Below, in pieces: positions 33,918-42,689 of a stretch of 64,000 nt of DNA; the first letter of the stretch is position 1; the number at the start of each line of letters is the position of its first letter. This DNA comes from an uncultured Roseibium sp. (lineage in GTDB: Bacteria > Pseudomonadota > Alphaproteobacteria > Rhizobiales > Stappiaceae). A program made the position numbers and the translations under genes. Below the pieces are notes generated by a model, which worked only from the letters and a program-made list of their open reading frames with translations, was not told where the DNA came from and ran no database searches. Where the stretch lies: the NCBI RefSeq assembly GCF_963669205.1, contig NZ_OY769915.1, positions 5,554,001-5,618,000 of the forward strand, in the 5' to 3' direction.

Positions 33918-35317
33918 TGGCAAGTGACACGAAAAAACGAACCCGGACAAAACCGGATCGCAATTCGCGCACGGAGATTGACGGGATTGTCCTGAGGGGC
34001 AAGAAAATCGTCTACACGTTTCTGGGCGTCTTCTTGCTTTGGGGCCTGTTTGTTCCGCTGCAGTCGTCGATTGTCGCCGAGGGCATCATCGCGGCGGCCG
34101 GCAGGAACAAACTCCTGCAACACGAGGAAGGCGGCCGCATCCGGTCCATCGAAGTCACCGAAGGCGCGAAAGTCGCTGCCGGCGATCTGATCATGGTTCT
34201 GGACACGGAGACGAAACGGGCCGAGTTGTCGGAACTGCAGGCCCGGCAGGCCGTTCTGCTCGCGACCAAGGCGCATCTTGAAGCCCTGCGAACCGGTGCC
34301 GGCTTCCACGCGGCCAGCTCCGGATGGACGCTGCGCACACAAAAATTCGACGTCGGGGCGGAAACCTCCAGCGGCCTTGTTTCAACAGCGGCAACCCCGA
34401 ACCAGGCAAACAATCCGATAAAGGCTATTTTCGCCAGCCAGCAGCTCGAGCAGAAATTCGCTGACCAGGCCGTCGATGCGGAAATCGAAGCGCTTCGCAA
34501 CCAAAGCAACGGGCTGGCGCATGAGCGGGCGGGACTTGTTGCGCGCCGCACGGGTCTCACCGACAAGCTCCGCTTTTTGCGAAAGGAAATAAACGCGCTC
34601 AAGCCGCTGGTTCGCGACGGCTACGTCTCAAGGTCCCGGGCCTGGAAAAACGAACGCGAAGAAAGCGAGCTTGTCGCGGAAATCGCTTTCCTGAAAAGCG
34701 AGATTGCCCGCATCGACGAACGCAGAAATGAAGCCGGCAACCGGGTCGAGGCCTATGTATCAGGTCAGCGCAGGCGCGTAGCCGGCGAAATGACGAAGGT
34801 CCTGGGCGAGCTTGCAGAAATCCGGGATCGTCTGGTTTCGGCCGAGCGCGCCTTGTCCAACACGGAGATCAGGGCGCCGGTCAGCGGGACGCTGGTCTCG
34901 TTTTCCGCAAATACGGTCGGCGGCGTTATTCTCGCGGGAGATGTGATCGGCGAGATCGTGCCGGACAACGCCCCCTTGACGATCCAGGCACGGGTGCGGC
35001 CGCAGGACATTGCGGAAGTCAGGCAGGGTCAATCGACGACCGTCGCGATCACGGCACTCGATAGCCGCAAATATGCACCCCTGACCGCTGTCCTGACCTA
35101 TGTGTCTGCCGATGCGGTCAGGCAGACGCCGGTCGCCGCGCCTTACTATATGGTTCACGCAAAGCCGGAAGACGTAGCCTCGAACGCGGCGATCATCGCG
35201 ATGCTGAAACCCGGCATGATCGTCAACGCGCACATCAATGCCGGCAAACAACCGTTCCTTGTCTACCTCTTCAGTCCACTGATCCAGGGATTCGACACGG
35301 CATTTGCCGAGCCATGA
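33917..35317 (+). CDS. Type I secretion membrane fusion protein (HlyD/PrtE-like)
   Basis: 466 residues. One N-terminal transmembrane helix (about 30-50: VYTFLGVFLLWGLFVPLQSSIVAEGII), a lipoyl half-motif (LLQHEEGGRIRSIEVTEGAKVAAGDLIMVLD), a long coiled coil (about 95-320), the second lipoyl part (SAERALSNTEIRAPVSGTLVSF) and a beta-barrel domain (TIQARVRPQDIAEVRQGQSTTVAITALDSRKYAPLTAVLTYVSADAV). The end VYLFSPLIQGFDTAFAEP is typical of PrtE-type adaptors. It links the ABC protein to outer-membrane TolC, which is not encoded here. ATG overlaps the ABC stop (TGATG), so expression is coupled. Confidence 0.93.
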   Translation: MASDTKKRTRTKPDRNSRTEIDGIVLRGKKIVYTFLGVFLLWGLFVPLQSSIVAEGIIAAAGRNKLLQHEEGGRIRSIEVTEGAKVAAGDLIMVLDTETKRAELSELQARQAVLLATKAHLEALRTGAGFHAASSGWTLRTQKFDVGAETSSGLVSTAATPNQANNPIKAIFASQQLEQKFADQAVDAEIEALRNQSNGLAHERAGLVARRTGLTDKLRFLRKEINALKPLVRDGYVSRSRAWKNEREESELVAEIAFLKSEIARIDERRNEAGNRVEAYVSGQRRRVAGEMTKVLGELAEIRDRLVSAERALSNTEIRAPVSGTLVSFSANTVGGVILAGDVIGEIVPDNAPLTIQARVRPQDIAEVRQGQSTTVAITALDSRKYAPLTAVLTYVSADAVRQTPVAAPYYMVHAKPEDVASNAAIIAMLKPGMIVNAHINAGKQPFLVYLFSPLIQGFDTAFAEP

Positions 35318-35449
35318 GGGAACGTCTGGCGAACAGAAGGGGTTGTCGCCGCCAGTCGTCCGCAAATGCCCCTGTCAGGTAGCGGAAAGATAACCTTGGC
35401 AAGCGATACTGACAAAAACAACATAGGCACTTTTGACGGGAAAACACGA

Positions 35450-36520
35450 ATGGCCAAAAGTAAGTCTTCCGATGCGAGTACATTCTTGAAAACGGCACGG
35501 CGCGAGGAAATCGAAGCACTCTGCAAGCGGGCGTTCGGCCGCATTCCGAAACGGGTCGCCTTTCCCGGCGGGCGGTCACGGTCCGCGTTCATGGCCGAAA
35601 TCGGTGGCGAGCAGTTCGTTCTCGCCAAGCGCGACTCCACAAGCGATGCCGCGATCGAAGGTATCGTCATGAAGGTCCTGTCTCCGACGGGCCTGGTGCC
35701 GCGCGTGATCAAGGTGGTCGACGAATGGGTCGTGCAGGAGTTGGTGGACGGCATCCGGCTTCCGGTCTTTCTCGATGGCCTTGCAGACATCCGCGAGCGG
35801 GAGGCCATTCTGGACCAGTCCCTGTCGTCGCTGGCGGACCTGCAGGACTTCGCGCATGCGGAAAATCTGCACCACAGGGTGCCGCGGGTCGGTCCCGACC
35901 GGGACTGGTCTGACGGCAATCTCACGCGCGCCAGAAAGATCTCCGAGATTGTCGGCATCGCGCCGCCATTGCTCGACTACGGCCGGCTTGAAAATCTTTT
36001 CAGGCTGGATCCGCGCGATTTCGTCAAGGCTGATGCCCGGCCGGGAAACGCTCTCGTCTGCGGCGACCGCACCGTCTGGTTTGACTGGGAAGGCTGCGGC
36101 CGGCGGCATGCACTGGATGACCTGGCTTTCGTTCTGTCGGACGAGTGGACGGCGATCGACCCGGACACCGAAAAACGCCTCATGGAAAAACATCTTTCAA
36201 GGTTCGCGCGAAACCGGTCCGAAGCGGAAGCCTTTGACTATCTGATGGCCTTCGGCGTCTTCCACATGATGGCGCGAATGCACCGCGCAATTCGCTATCG
36301 CTACCGGGACGGCAAATGGTGGAGCCGGGACAAATGCCTGCACAATGACAAGATCGGGGTGACTCCGACCGAAGTCGGGTTGATGTGCGATCGCGCACGC
36401 CGCTGGTCGCTCCAGGTCGCACCGCTGCACACGCTGGCACCCTGGTGTGAAAACCTGATGGAAAAACTCGATCTCGCTCTTCCCGATCTCGGCGTGACAC
36501 ACCGGCGGAAAGCCGTCTGA
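35450..36520 (+). CDS. APH-fold kinase/phosphotransferase associated with the GS-repeat locus
   Basis: 356 residues from ATG 35450; a TTG at 35396 with GGAAAG upstream is an alternative. Protein-kinase-like fold of the aminoglycoside phosphotransferase superfamily: a loop VAFPGGRSRSAFMAEIGGEQFVLAKRD with Lys60 as the probable ATP-binding lysine; hinge VVQELVDGIRLP; the catalytic-loop motif KADARPGNAL (Asp195, Asn200) in place of HGDLHPGN; and the metal-binding WFDWEGCG (Asp212). The active site looks competent. Family members phosphorylate small molecules or sugars, and some act on protein. Next to a Ser-rich repeat protein, phosphorylation of that protein or of a sugar on it is a reasonable guess. 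Same strand as the exporter, 132 bp after it. Confidence 0.78.
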   Translation: MAKSKSSDASTFLKTARREEIEALCKRAFGRIPKRVAFPGGRSRSAFMAEIGGEQFVLAKRDSTSDAAIEGIVMKVLSPTGLVPRVIKVVDEWVVQELVDGIRLPVFLDGLADIREREAILDQSLSSLADLQDFAHAENLHHRVPRVGPDRDWSDGNLTRARKISEIVGIAPPLLDYGRLENLFRLDPRDFVKADARPGNALVCGDRTVWFDWEGCGRRHALDDLAFVLSDEWTAIDPDTEKRLMEKHLSRFARNRSEAEAFDYLMAFGVFHMMARMHRAIRYRYRDGKWWSRDKCLHNDKIGVTPTEVGLMCDRARRWSLQVAPLHTLAPWCENLMEKLDLALPDLGVTHRRKAV

Positions 36521-36532
36521 GCCTGGCAGGCC

Positions 36533-37720
36533 CTACGCGATGAGAGGCAGCAACTGCCGGCAGGCGGTAGCGGCCGCATCGGTCCGTTTGCTCTCGATCA
36601 TCTCGATGGTCTGCCGCATCGCATCGCCCAGATGATCCGGGCTCAGCTGTGCCACGTCACACGAACTGCGGCGGACGACTTCCACGTTCGACAGGGTATG
36701 TTCGACGGCACCGTAGCTGATTTTGTAAGCTTCGTTGCCGTGGCAGAAATCGTAGGTCTTCACACTGTTGGCAATCGCCCACTTGATGGTGTGGGTGTGG
36801 AGCAACAGGCCGATATTCGGTTCAGATGCCGTTTCGTCCCGGCCGGAAACGATGAAATACAGATACTTCGCGTCATGGTCGACAATGCTGCACATCGCGC
36901 CGAGACGTTTGTCGCCGTCCCGAAGCGTGCTGAGCCGGATCGCATCGATCCTGTTGCTCAACTCCAGAAACTCCCGGTATTTTGCCGCGGCCCTGAACGC
37001 GGACTTTTCTCCGCGCACCGGAGCCCAGCGCTGCAGCCACATGCCCAGAAGCGCGTCCAGATCAGACGCAAACGTACCGGGCGTGGTGTCTGCGATATGG
37101 AGGTCTTCGCTCCGCTCGTAGCGGCGCCAGAACCGCCGCAGTTTTTGCCGTGTCTTCGAACTGAGTTGTGTCTGGGCATAGATATCGAAATCATCCGGCA
37201 GGCTCAGCCTCGGACAGACGAGGTTGTCGACCGAACCGTCGTTGATCAGCATCGGCCGGGAATTGATACGATAGGATTGCGGATCGGAGAACGTACGCAG
37301 GAGAAGGTCGAGCCTCCGCCGGCAACCATCGTGCTTGAAGCTGATCCGTGCCCAGGGTTCTTGGGCCAGATAGGCGGCAATATCCGAGAGCGCCTCCACC
37401 TCGCCGGCCGGGTCGCAGACAAACCCGGTATATTGCGCCCATGCCAGTTTTCCTGCCGGTTTCATCTCCGTTTTGAAACGCTGACCGCTCTCGCTCCAAT
37501 GCGTGTGATGGCTCAGGGGCAGGAAGCAATCATACCCCTTCCCCGCCCCCCTGCCCCTGACGGCCAGGACTCTCCAGCGGCCGGGATTGGACCGGAACAC
37601 CTGGTCAAGCCAGCGCCAGGACAGGAAGTATCCCGCGTCCGGATCAAGTCCGTGAATGCGTTCCCAGTCATCGCGCACTGCCGAAAACCCTTCCAGGTCC
37701 TGGATGATTTCGACCGTCAT
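36533..37720 (-). CDS. GNAT acyltransferase of the BcsL/CelD (PF13480-like) type
   Basis: 395 residues from ATG 37720 (AAGGGAG 11 bp upstream). Two-GNAT-domain (FemAB-like) pattern: FLSWRWLDQVFRSNPGRWRVLAVRGRG and CFLPL in the first half, then LSSKTRQKLRRFWRRYERSEDLHI, a central helix LLGMWLQRWAPVRG, and the second domain LRDGDKRLGAMCSIVDHDAKYLYFIVSGRDETASEPNIGLLLHTHTIKWAIANSVKTYDFCHGNEAYKISYGAV. The last motif (D-F-x-G-x-E-x-YK) is diagnostic of this family. Members transfer acyl or aminoacyl groups to polysaccharides or peptides. Here it might acylate lysines or sugars on the GS-repeat protein. Convergent with the kinase gene (12-bp gap). Confidence 0.82.
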   Translation of the reverse strand: MTVEIIQDLEGFSAVRDDWERIHGLDPDAGYFLSWRWLDQVFRSNPGRWRVLAVRGRGAGKGYDCFLPLSHHTHWSESGQRFKTEMKPAGKLAWAQYTGFVCDPAGEVEALSDIAAYLAQEPWARISFKHDGCRRRLDLLLRTFSDPQSYRINSRPMLINDGSVDNLVCPRLSLPDDFDIYAQTQLSSKTRQKLRRFWRRYERSEDLHIADTTPGTFASDLDALLGMWLQRWAPVRGEKSAFRAAAKYREFLELSNRIDAIRLSTLRDGDKRLGAMCSIVDHDAKYLYFIVSGRDETASEPNIGLLLHTHTIKWAIANSVKTYDFCHGNEAYKISYGAVEHTLSNVEVVRRSSCDVAQLSPDHLGDAMRQTIEMIESKRTDAAATACRQLLPLIA

Positions 37721-37763
37721 GGCATGTCCACTCCCTTGTCTGCATCCGGCCCGTTTGGACCGG

Positions 37764-38699
37764 TCATCGCCGCATGACCTGATCCAGCACGTCATCGATC
37801 CGCTCAAGCACCGCTGCTTCGAGTTCGACGCCCGAAGCGCCGCAGTTCATAACGACCTGGTCCGGGCGGCTTGCGCCGATGATCGCGGAGCTGACCAGCT
37901 CACCCCTGAGCACCCAGGCCAGGGCAAGCTGCGACAGCGTCAGCGATAGATCTCCGGCGATCTCATGCAGCTTGCCGACGGCCTGCAGCACATGCGGTTT
38001 GAAAAACCGGCCCAGATCTTTTTGCGCGCCCCGCGATCCTGGCGGTGCCGCTTCGTTGGGTTTGTACTTCCCGGTCAGGACCCCCTGCGCGAGCGGCGAC
38101 CACACGATCTGTCCGATACCCAGCTTCCGGCAGAGCGGAAAAATCCGCCTTTCGTTCCTGCGGTACAGCATGGAATAACGGGGCTGGCTTGAAACGAAGG
38201 CAACCGCACCGTCGATCGCACGCGCGCGTTTGATCGCGGAGGCAGGCCATTCGCTGAAGCCGACGTGGCGCGCCTTGCCGGCGCGCACGATATCCGTAAG
38301 CGCCTCCATGGTTTCCTCCAGCGGCGTTTCCGCGTCATGACGGTGACATTGATAGAGATCGACATGATCGACCCCCAACCGCCCGAGAGATGCGTCAATC
38401 TGCTTGAACACCTGCGAGCGGGACAGGCCCCGATCGGTTTTGGACATCGGGTAGTAGAGTTTTGTCGCGAGCACATAGTCGTCCCGCCGGTAAGAACTCA
38501 GCAGACTGCCAAGCAGTTGCTCCGCCGCACCCTTGCCGTACATGTTCGCCGTATCGAAGAAATTGATGCCGCAATCGAACGCCGTGCGCACGCATTGTGC
38601 CGCGGTCTCGGCGTCCACCGACGTGCCATACGTGCGCCATGAACCAAGCGAGATTTCCGAAACCTTGAGCGGACTGGCACCCAGTTGCCGATACTGCAT
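37764..38699 (-). CDS. Aldo/keto reductase
   Basis: 311 residues, (beta/alpha)8-barrel NADPH-dependent oxidoreductase. The complete tetrad is visible: Asp49 and Tyr54 in FFDTANMYGKG, Lys80 in VLATKLYY, His119 in DLYQCHRHD. The cofactor-site segment IVWSPLAQGVLTGKY and the C-terminal AWVLRGELVSSAIIGASRPDQV are typical of the KvBeta/YhdN-like branch (AKR). It lies 43 bp upstream of the acyltransferase gene and 48 bp downstream of the oxygenase gene, so the three probably form one operon. It may reduce a carbonyl generated in the pathway; the substrate is unknown. Confidence 0.92.
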   Translation of the reverse strand: MQYRQLGASPLKVSEISLGSWRTYGTSVDAETAAQCVRTAFDCGINFFDTANMYGKGAAEQLLGSLLSSYRRDDYVLATKLYYPMSKTDRGLSRSQVFKQIDASLGRLGVDHVDLYQCHRHDAETPLEETMEALTDIVRAGKARHVGFSEWPASAIKRARAIDGAVAFVSSQPRYSMLYRRNERRIFPLCRKLGIGQIVWSPLAQGVLTGKYKPNEAAPPGSRGAQKDLGRFFKPHVLQAVGKLHEIAGDLSLTLSQLALAWVLRGELVSSAIIGASRPDQVVMNCGASGVELEAAVLERIDDVLDQVMRR

Positions 38700-38747
38700 G
38701 TCAGGCCCCGGACAACGCTTTGACCGGTCGCTTTTTCCTGTCGGATC

Positions 38748-39419
38748 TCATGCGGCGAGCGCTGGATAGACAGAACCGTCAAAGTCATTGCATATCGGCG
38801 CAGACGGCCGGCGATGCCAATAGTTGACCAGCAGCGTCAGGCGTTTTTCCCGAGGCTCTTCGCCCGGACCGGCACCCTCGTGGGGGATCGAGCTGTCCGG
38901 CTGCACGCCGTGATAGAGGTTTCCCGGAAAGATCACGTAGTTGTTCCGGATCGCGGCGACCGCAAGCGTCAGATTTGGTTCGCCCGGGACTTTCGTCTTG
39001 CCGTCCGGACCCGGCACCTGATCGGTCAGCACCGTCGGGCTTGAAGGAAAATCGTTCAGGTAGAAGACGCTTCCGAGCAGCGGAAAAATGCTCTCGCCTG
39101 TTTCCCGGCTGAGCACCAGGTCGCGGTCGAAGTGAAAATTCAGTTTCTTGCGATAACCGAGACGTCCCAGCCACCATTCCATACCGATACAGTCCCGCGG
39201 AAGCGAAACCTTCTGCATTAGAACGGATATCGCCTCTTCCGCGACATTCGCCGGCGCAGCGCCCCGCGGATACCAGAAGGTGGTCGAATAGCTCGACTTG
39301 CCGCGTTGCTTCTCCCTGAGGGCAGACCGGACCGCGTCATCGAATTTCCGAAACAAGGCCTCCGGGAGCGCCGCTTCGCACAGGCGAACTCCGGAAAGGG
39401 GCGTGTTTGAGCTGGACAA
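38748..39419 (-). CDS. 2-oxoglutarate/Fe(II)-dependent oxygenase-like protein
   Basis: 223 residues from TTG 39419, preceded by GGAGGTG at an 8-bp distance; a GTG at 39428 would overlap that site. The double-stranded beta-helix signature is visible: His96-x-Asp98 in LNFHFDRD, the distal His170 in FPGNLYHGVQP and the 2OG-binding Arg193 in REKRLTLLVNYWHRRP. The strand VFYLNDFPSSPTVLTDQ resembles prolyl/lysyl-hydroxylase-type proteins. The enzyme should hydroxylate a substrate with O2 and 2-oxoglutarate. Its place as first gene of the three-gene operon facing the GS-repeat/secretion operon suggests modification of that protein; Lys or Ser hydroxylation is speculation. Confidence 0.78.
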   Translation of the reverse strand: MSSSNTPLSGVRLCEAALPEALFRKFDDAVRSALREKQRGKSSYSTTFWYPRGAAPANVAEEAISVLMQKVSLPRDCIGMEWWLGRLGYRKKLNFHFDRDLVLSRETGESIFPLLGSVFYLNDFPSSPTVLTDQVPGPDGKTKVPGEPNLTLAVAAIRNNYVIFPGNLYHGVQPDSSIPHEGAGPGEEPREKRLTLLVNYWHRRPSAPICNDFDGSVYPALAA

Positions 39420-39882
39420 GTTTTTCACCTCCGTTTCCTGAAAAACATAAGATGAATATTTTAAAATTAGATTGAGCCCCGATATTTAAACTTGAATACA
39501 CGCTATTTTATTGAATCTCTTGAGATTTCAATTTGTTTTTCGCGAAATACCAAAATAAAAACTGCAATTTATATTGATACATTTTGCGCAAACGTAGCGG
39601 CACCATAGCCATCGCTCACCCTATCGGCATCCGGAACGTCTCCCCGCTTGTGCGGCCGGAAAAGCGGACTGTCAGACTGAACATCCGCTCAACGCCTTGG
39701 ATCTATGCTGGTACTGGAAGGGGGGACCTAAGGTTTCAGTCGTTAAGGTAACATCGGGATCTGAAGCATGGAGACTTGTCATTGCCATCTCGACCGACCG
39801 GTTTTCAAAGCTTCGCAACAAAGTACTTGGGCAAATTCATCCAAGCCTTTGCGGCCTGGTTTATGAGGGTATGACCTAGATA
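39420..39882. other. AT-rich intergenic region
   Basis: 463 bp. Positions 39440-39590 are strongly AT-rich (AAGATGAATATTTTAAAATT, TTTTATTGAATCTCTTGAGA), unlike the rest of the window. They should hold the promoter of the oxygenase-reductase-acyltransferase operon. AATCTCTTGAGATT at about 39514-39527 is a perfect 14-bp palindrome. A 60-codon frame at 39697-39879 has no family resemblance, and I do not call it a gene. Confidence 0.6.
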
Positions 39883-40042
39883 CGGACCCATAAATGAAGT
39901 CAATTTGGTTGGGATCGTTTTGACCAGCTGCGAGAAGCGAAAGCGCAGGAAATGCGGTTCATTTTCGAGCCTTTCGCGACGGTACAGATGGCCAAAACGG
40001 CCAATTTCGAAGGACGGAAAAATGGCTTCATTTATGGGTCCG
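39883..40042. mobile_element. 160-bp MITE-like element with 17-bp inverted repeats
   Basis: Perfect terminal repeats CGGACCCATAAATGAAG (39883-39899) and the complement (40026-40042), with pairing extending inward at lower identity (CAATTT/CATTTT). There is no open frame of transposase size. No clear flanking duplication is seen. The right repeat contains the stop codon of the neighbouring lysR gene. Confidence 0.75.
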
Positions 40043-40955
40043 CACCCCAAGGGCTGCACGCCCCCAGGAAGGGGTCCGTAATCCGCGCTGCCGCAAATTC
40101 GTAAAAAGCGTTCACGCGCGCACTGCGGCGCACATCCGGATGGGCAAGCAGCCACAGATGCCAGTTGGCGCTCGCATCGGTCTCCCGAATGCGGACCAGT
40201 TCGGGATTCCTTTCGCCCAGATAGCAAGGCATGACGGCGACGCCGGCCCCGGATCCCACCAAGTCAAACACGCTCATCATCGTGTTGGCGATGAGCACTT
40301 TCGCCTTTTCGGCGCGGTAGCGGGATGCGAGCCTGCTCATTGGCGATGGTTGAAGATCATCGCCAAGCATCACCCATCGCAGCTTCTCCTGAGGCAGTCC
40401 GCCGGCGTCCCGCCAATAGTCGCGGTGTGCGTAGGCGGCAAATGAAAGCGGAACCAGCCTGCGTCCGACCCAGTGTTCCGGCGGATCGGGTGTCGGCCGC
40501 AGGGCGATATCGGCATCGCGTTGCATCAGATCAAGCGCACGGACATCCGACAGGAGCCGAAGCTCGATATCCGGGTGCCTTGCCTGAAAGGCCGCAAAGG
40601 CCGGCGCCAGGCAGTGCAGCAGAGAATCTGTCGTGGTTATCGTCAGCGGTCCTTCAAGTCTCAAATCCCTGCCGCTCAGCTCCCGCTCGATCCCATCCAT
40701 GCCCTCGCACAGCAAAATGGCGCGTTCATAAAACAGTTCCCCTGCGGGCGTCATGACATAGCCGCGGCGGTGGCGCTCGAACAGACGCACACCCAGTTTC
40801 GTCTCGACGCTTTCAACCCTTCGAAAAACCGTGGAATGGTTGACCCCCAGAAGCCGCGCCGCACCGGCCAGGCTTCCGGCTTCGCAAACGGTCAGGATAT
40901 ACGGGATATCCGACCACTCGAGGTTCTGGTCGAGACGTGATCTCTGTGCTTTCAT
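40032..40955 (-). CDS. LysR-family regulator with 3' end supplied by a MITE
   Basis: 307 residues from ATG 40955; an ATG at 40982 is an alternative. HTH at about 15-70 (DIPYILTVCEAGSLAGAARLLGVNHSTVFRRVESVETKLGVRLFERHRRGYVMTPAGE) and effector domain about 95-300 (EGPLTITTTDSLLHCLAPAFAAFQARHPDIELRLLSD, GAGVAVMPCYLGE). The end reads CSPWGADP then TAA, and these last codons lie inside the inverted repeat of the element at 39883-40042, so the original C-terminus was probably a little different. The core domains are complete, so it should function. Divergent from the DUF5519 gene (81 bp), its likely target. Confidence 0.9.
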   Translation of the reverse strand: MKAQRSRLDQNLEWSDIPYILTVCEAGSLAGAARLLGVNHSTVFRRVESVETKLGVRLFERHRRGYVMTPAGELFYERAILLCEGMDGIERELSGRDLRLEGPLTITTTDSLLHCLAPAFAAFQARHPDIELRLLSDVRALDLMQRDADIALRPTPDPPEHWVGRRLVPLSFAAYAHRDYWRDAGGLPQEKLRWVMLGDDLQPSPMSRLASRYRAEKAKVLIANTMMSVFDLVGSGAGVAVMPCYLGERNPELVRIRETDASANWHLWLLAHPDVRRSARVNAFYEFAAARITDPFLGACSPWGADP

Positions 40956-41036
40956 GCAAGTTTCATTTGTATTATTTGCCATTTTCTTTGCAATCATAGA
41001 CAGACATATTGGACGGGAACAAGCAATGGGGTGATC

Positions 41037-41525
41037 ATGACCACCGAAGCCACCTGGCCCGTTCGAAAGGGGCCACGTCCGGAAACGACGAGCCGGATTC
41101 CGCATTCACAACTCACTCAGCACGGGCCGGACCCTGTCGTCGCCAGGCTTCACGACTGGTGTTTTGCTCTGCCAGGCGTGAACAACGACCACAGCGGCAT
41201 TTCCGTTCCGGGTGCGCGTGCCCTTGTCCTCCACGACGGCTGCGCCTGCAATCCGGACGCCTTCATGGTCGGTCGCGAATTCGCCCATATCCACCCGCAT
41301 CCGGACAGTGGCAGCATGCATGTGAAGCTCGCGGCCAAAGACGCACGGAACATCATTGAGGCGGGCTGGGGCGAAGACCACTTCCTGGTCACGATGGGGC
41401 AATACCCGCCGGGTCTGATCATGGTTTTTTCTCCTCGCGACGACGAAGAGCTCGAGGTTGTCAAGAGGATCGTCGCCCTCTCCTACGAATATGCGACGGG
41501 CAAACCGCCTGAACGGAAAATGTGA
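41037..41525 (+). CDS. DUF5519/'luciferase-domain' family protein
   Basis: 162 residues from ATG 41037. Family segments: TRIPHSQLTQHGP-like (SRIPHSQLTQHG), WCFALPGVNNDHSGISVPGARALVLHDG, DAFMVGREFAHIHPHPDSGSMHVKLAA, IEAGWGEDHFLV, PPGLIMVFSPRDDEELEVVKRIVALSYEYATG. These match my memory of the DUF5519 proteins that are often labelled luciferase-family although no light reaction is shown. The conserved HIHPHPDGS motif could bind metal. Divergent from lysR, which may control it. Function unknown. Confidence 0.8.
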   Translation: MTTEATWPVRKGPRPETTSRIPHSQLTQHGPDPVVARLHDWCFALPGVNNDHSGISVPGARALVLHDGCACNPDAFMVGREFAHIHPHPDSGSMHVKLAAKDARNIIEAGWGEDHFLVTMGQYPPGLIMVFSPRDDEELEVVKRIVALSYEYATGKPPERKM

Positions 41526-41822
41526 CTTGCCCGGATCCTGCCGTGCACGCTGGGCTGCCTTCGCGCCGGGGCGAATGGGGGAATGATCCCATGGGGAGAT
41601 CGCACGGAGCTGCTTTTCTCTTCCTCATACCGGTCAACCGAAAACGGTCTTGATACCCGGCCGGCCGCCCGTGACAGCCCGGACGTCTCTCCGGGCGACG
41701 GCATGTCGATCGAACAGATCAAATCGTCGTTGTTTCCGGGCAGTTGAACTTGCAAGGCACGTGTTGATCGTGGTCTTTGGTCGCAAACAGCCGAACACTC
41801 GCAGACCTGGACAGGAAACACG

Positions 41823-42575
41823 ATGCCCGATTTCGCCATATACCCGAGCCTGAAAGACAAGAGCGTGATCGTTTCGGGCGGGGCGCAGGGGATCGGAGCC
41901 GAAATAGTCAAGACCTTCGCTGGACAGGGTGCCCGCGTCGGGTTTCTCGATCTCGACGAGGCGGCAAGCGCTGCTCTGGCCGGCACGGCGGAAAACATCG
42001 ACTACGAGATCTGCGACCTCCGGGACATCTCCGCGATGCGGGCTGCCCTTGCAAGACTGACCGGCCGCACGGGGCCCTGCCAGGTCCTGGTCAACAACGC
42101 CGCGCGCGACGACCGCCATGACTGGAAGGACGTGACGCCCGAATACTGGGACGAGCGCCAGGCCACCAACATCCGCCACATGTTTTTCGCGATCCAGGCC
42201 GTCGCCCCTGACATGATCGCGAATGGCGGCGGTTCGATCATCAACATGGGATCAAATTCATGGTGGGAAGCCGGAGGCGGCTTCCCGGCCTATACGACGG
42301 CCAAGGCCGCCGTTCACGGACTGACCCGCACCATGGCGCGGGATCTTGGAGACCACCGCATCCGGGTCAACACCGTCGTTCCCGGCTGGATCATGACGGA
42401 GCGGCAGAAGGAGCTCTGGGCGACGCCCGAAGCCCTTGAAGCACACCGCAGGCGTCAATGCCTTCCGGACCTGATCGATCCGGTCTATGTCGCGCGCATG
42501 GTTCTGTTTCTGGCCTCCGACGATGCCGCCATGTGCTCGGCCAACAACTACATGGTCGAGGCCGGCTCGATCTGA
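41823..42575 (+). CDS. Short-chain dehydrogenase/reductase (classical SDR)
   Basis: 250 residues, NAD(P)-dependent Rossmann enzyme. Motifs: GGAQGIGAEIV (TGxxxGxG-like cofactor loop), Asp in FLDLDEA (suggesting NAD+), NNAARDD, catalytic Ser in NMGSNSWW, YTTAK (Tyr and Lys) and RVNTVVPGWIMTERQ. Complete for catalysis. Resembles the sugar or polyol dehydrogenase branch (e.g. xylose/galactose dehydrogenases). The ribosome site AGGAAA is 4 bp upstream of ATG 41823. The 297-bp gap before it (41526-41822) shows no gene. Confidence 0.92.
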   Translation: MPDFAIYPSLKDKSVIVSGGAQGIGAEIVKTFAGQGARVGFLDLDEAASAALAGTAENIDYEICDLRDISAMRAALARLTGRTGPCQVLVNNAARDDRHDWKDVTPEYWDERQATNIRHMFFAIQAVAPDMIANGGGSIINMGSNSWWEAGGGFPAYTTAKAAVHGLTRTMARDLGDHRIRVNTVVPGWIMTERQKELWATPEALEAHRRRQCLPDLIDPVYVARMVLFLASDDAAMCSANNYMVEAGSI

Positions 42576-42689
42576 TACCAACCGTCATAGATAGAAACCC
42601 GCTCCGGCAAGGACACGTCGCGGTGGGCAGCAAGGTGAACCGGCCGCCTGCCCGCGGACCGGACAGAACCGTATCGGCCGAACAGTCGT

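Noticed and set aside
39697..39879. 60-codon frame before the MITE
   Set aside because: No ribosome site and no family similarity; it lies in AT-rich intergenic sequence.
39883..40042. The 160-bp element as a CRISPR repeat or tRNA-like structure
   Set aside because: Only one inverted pair is present, with no periodic spacing, and no cloverleaf can be drawn.
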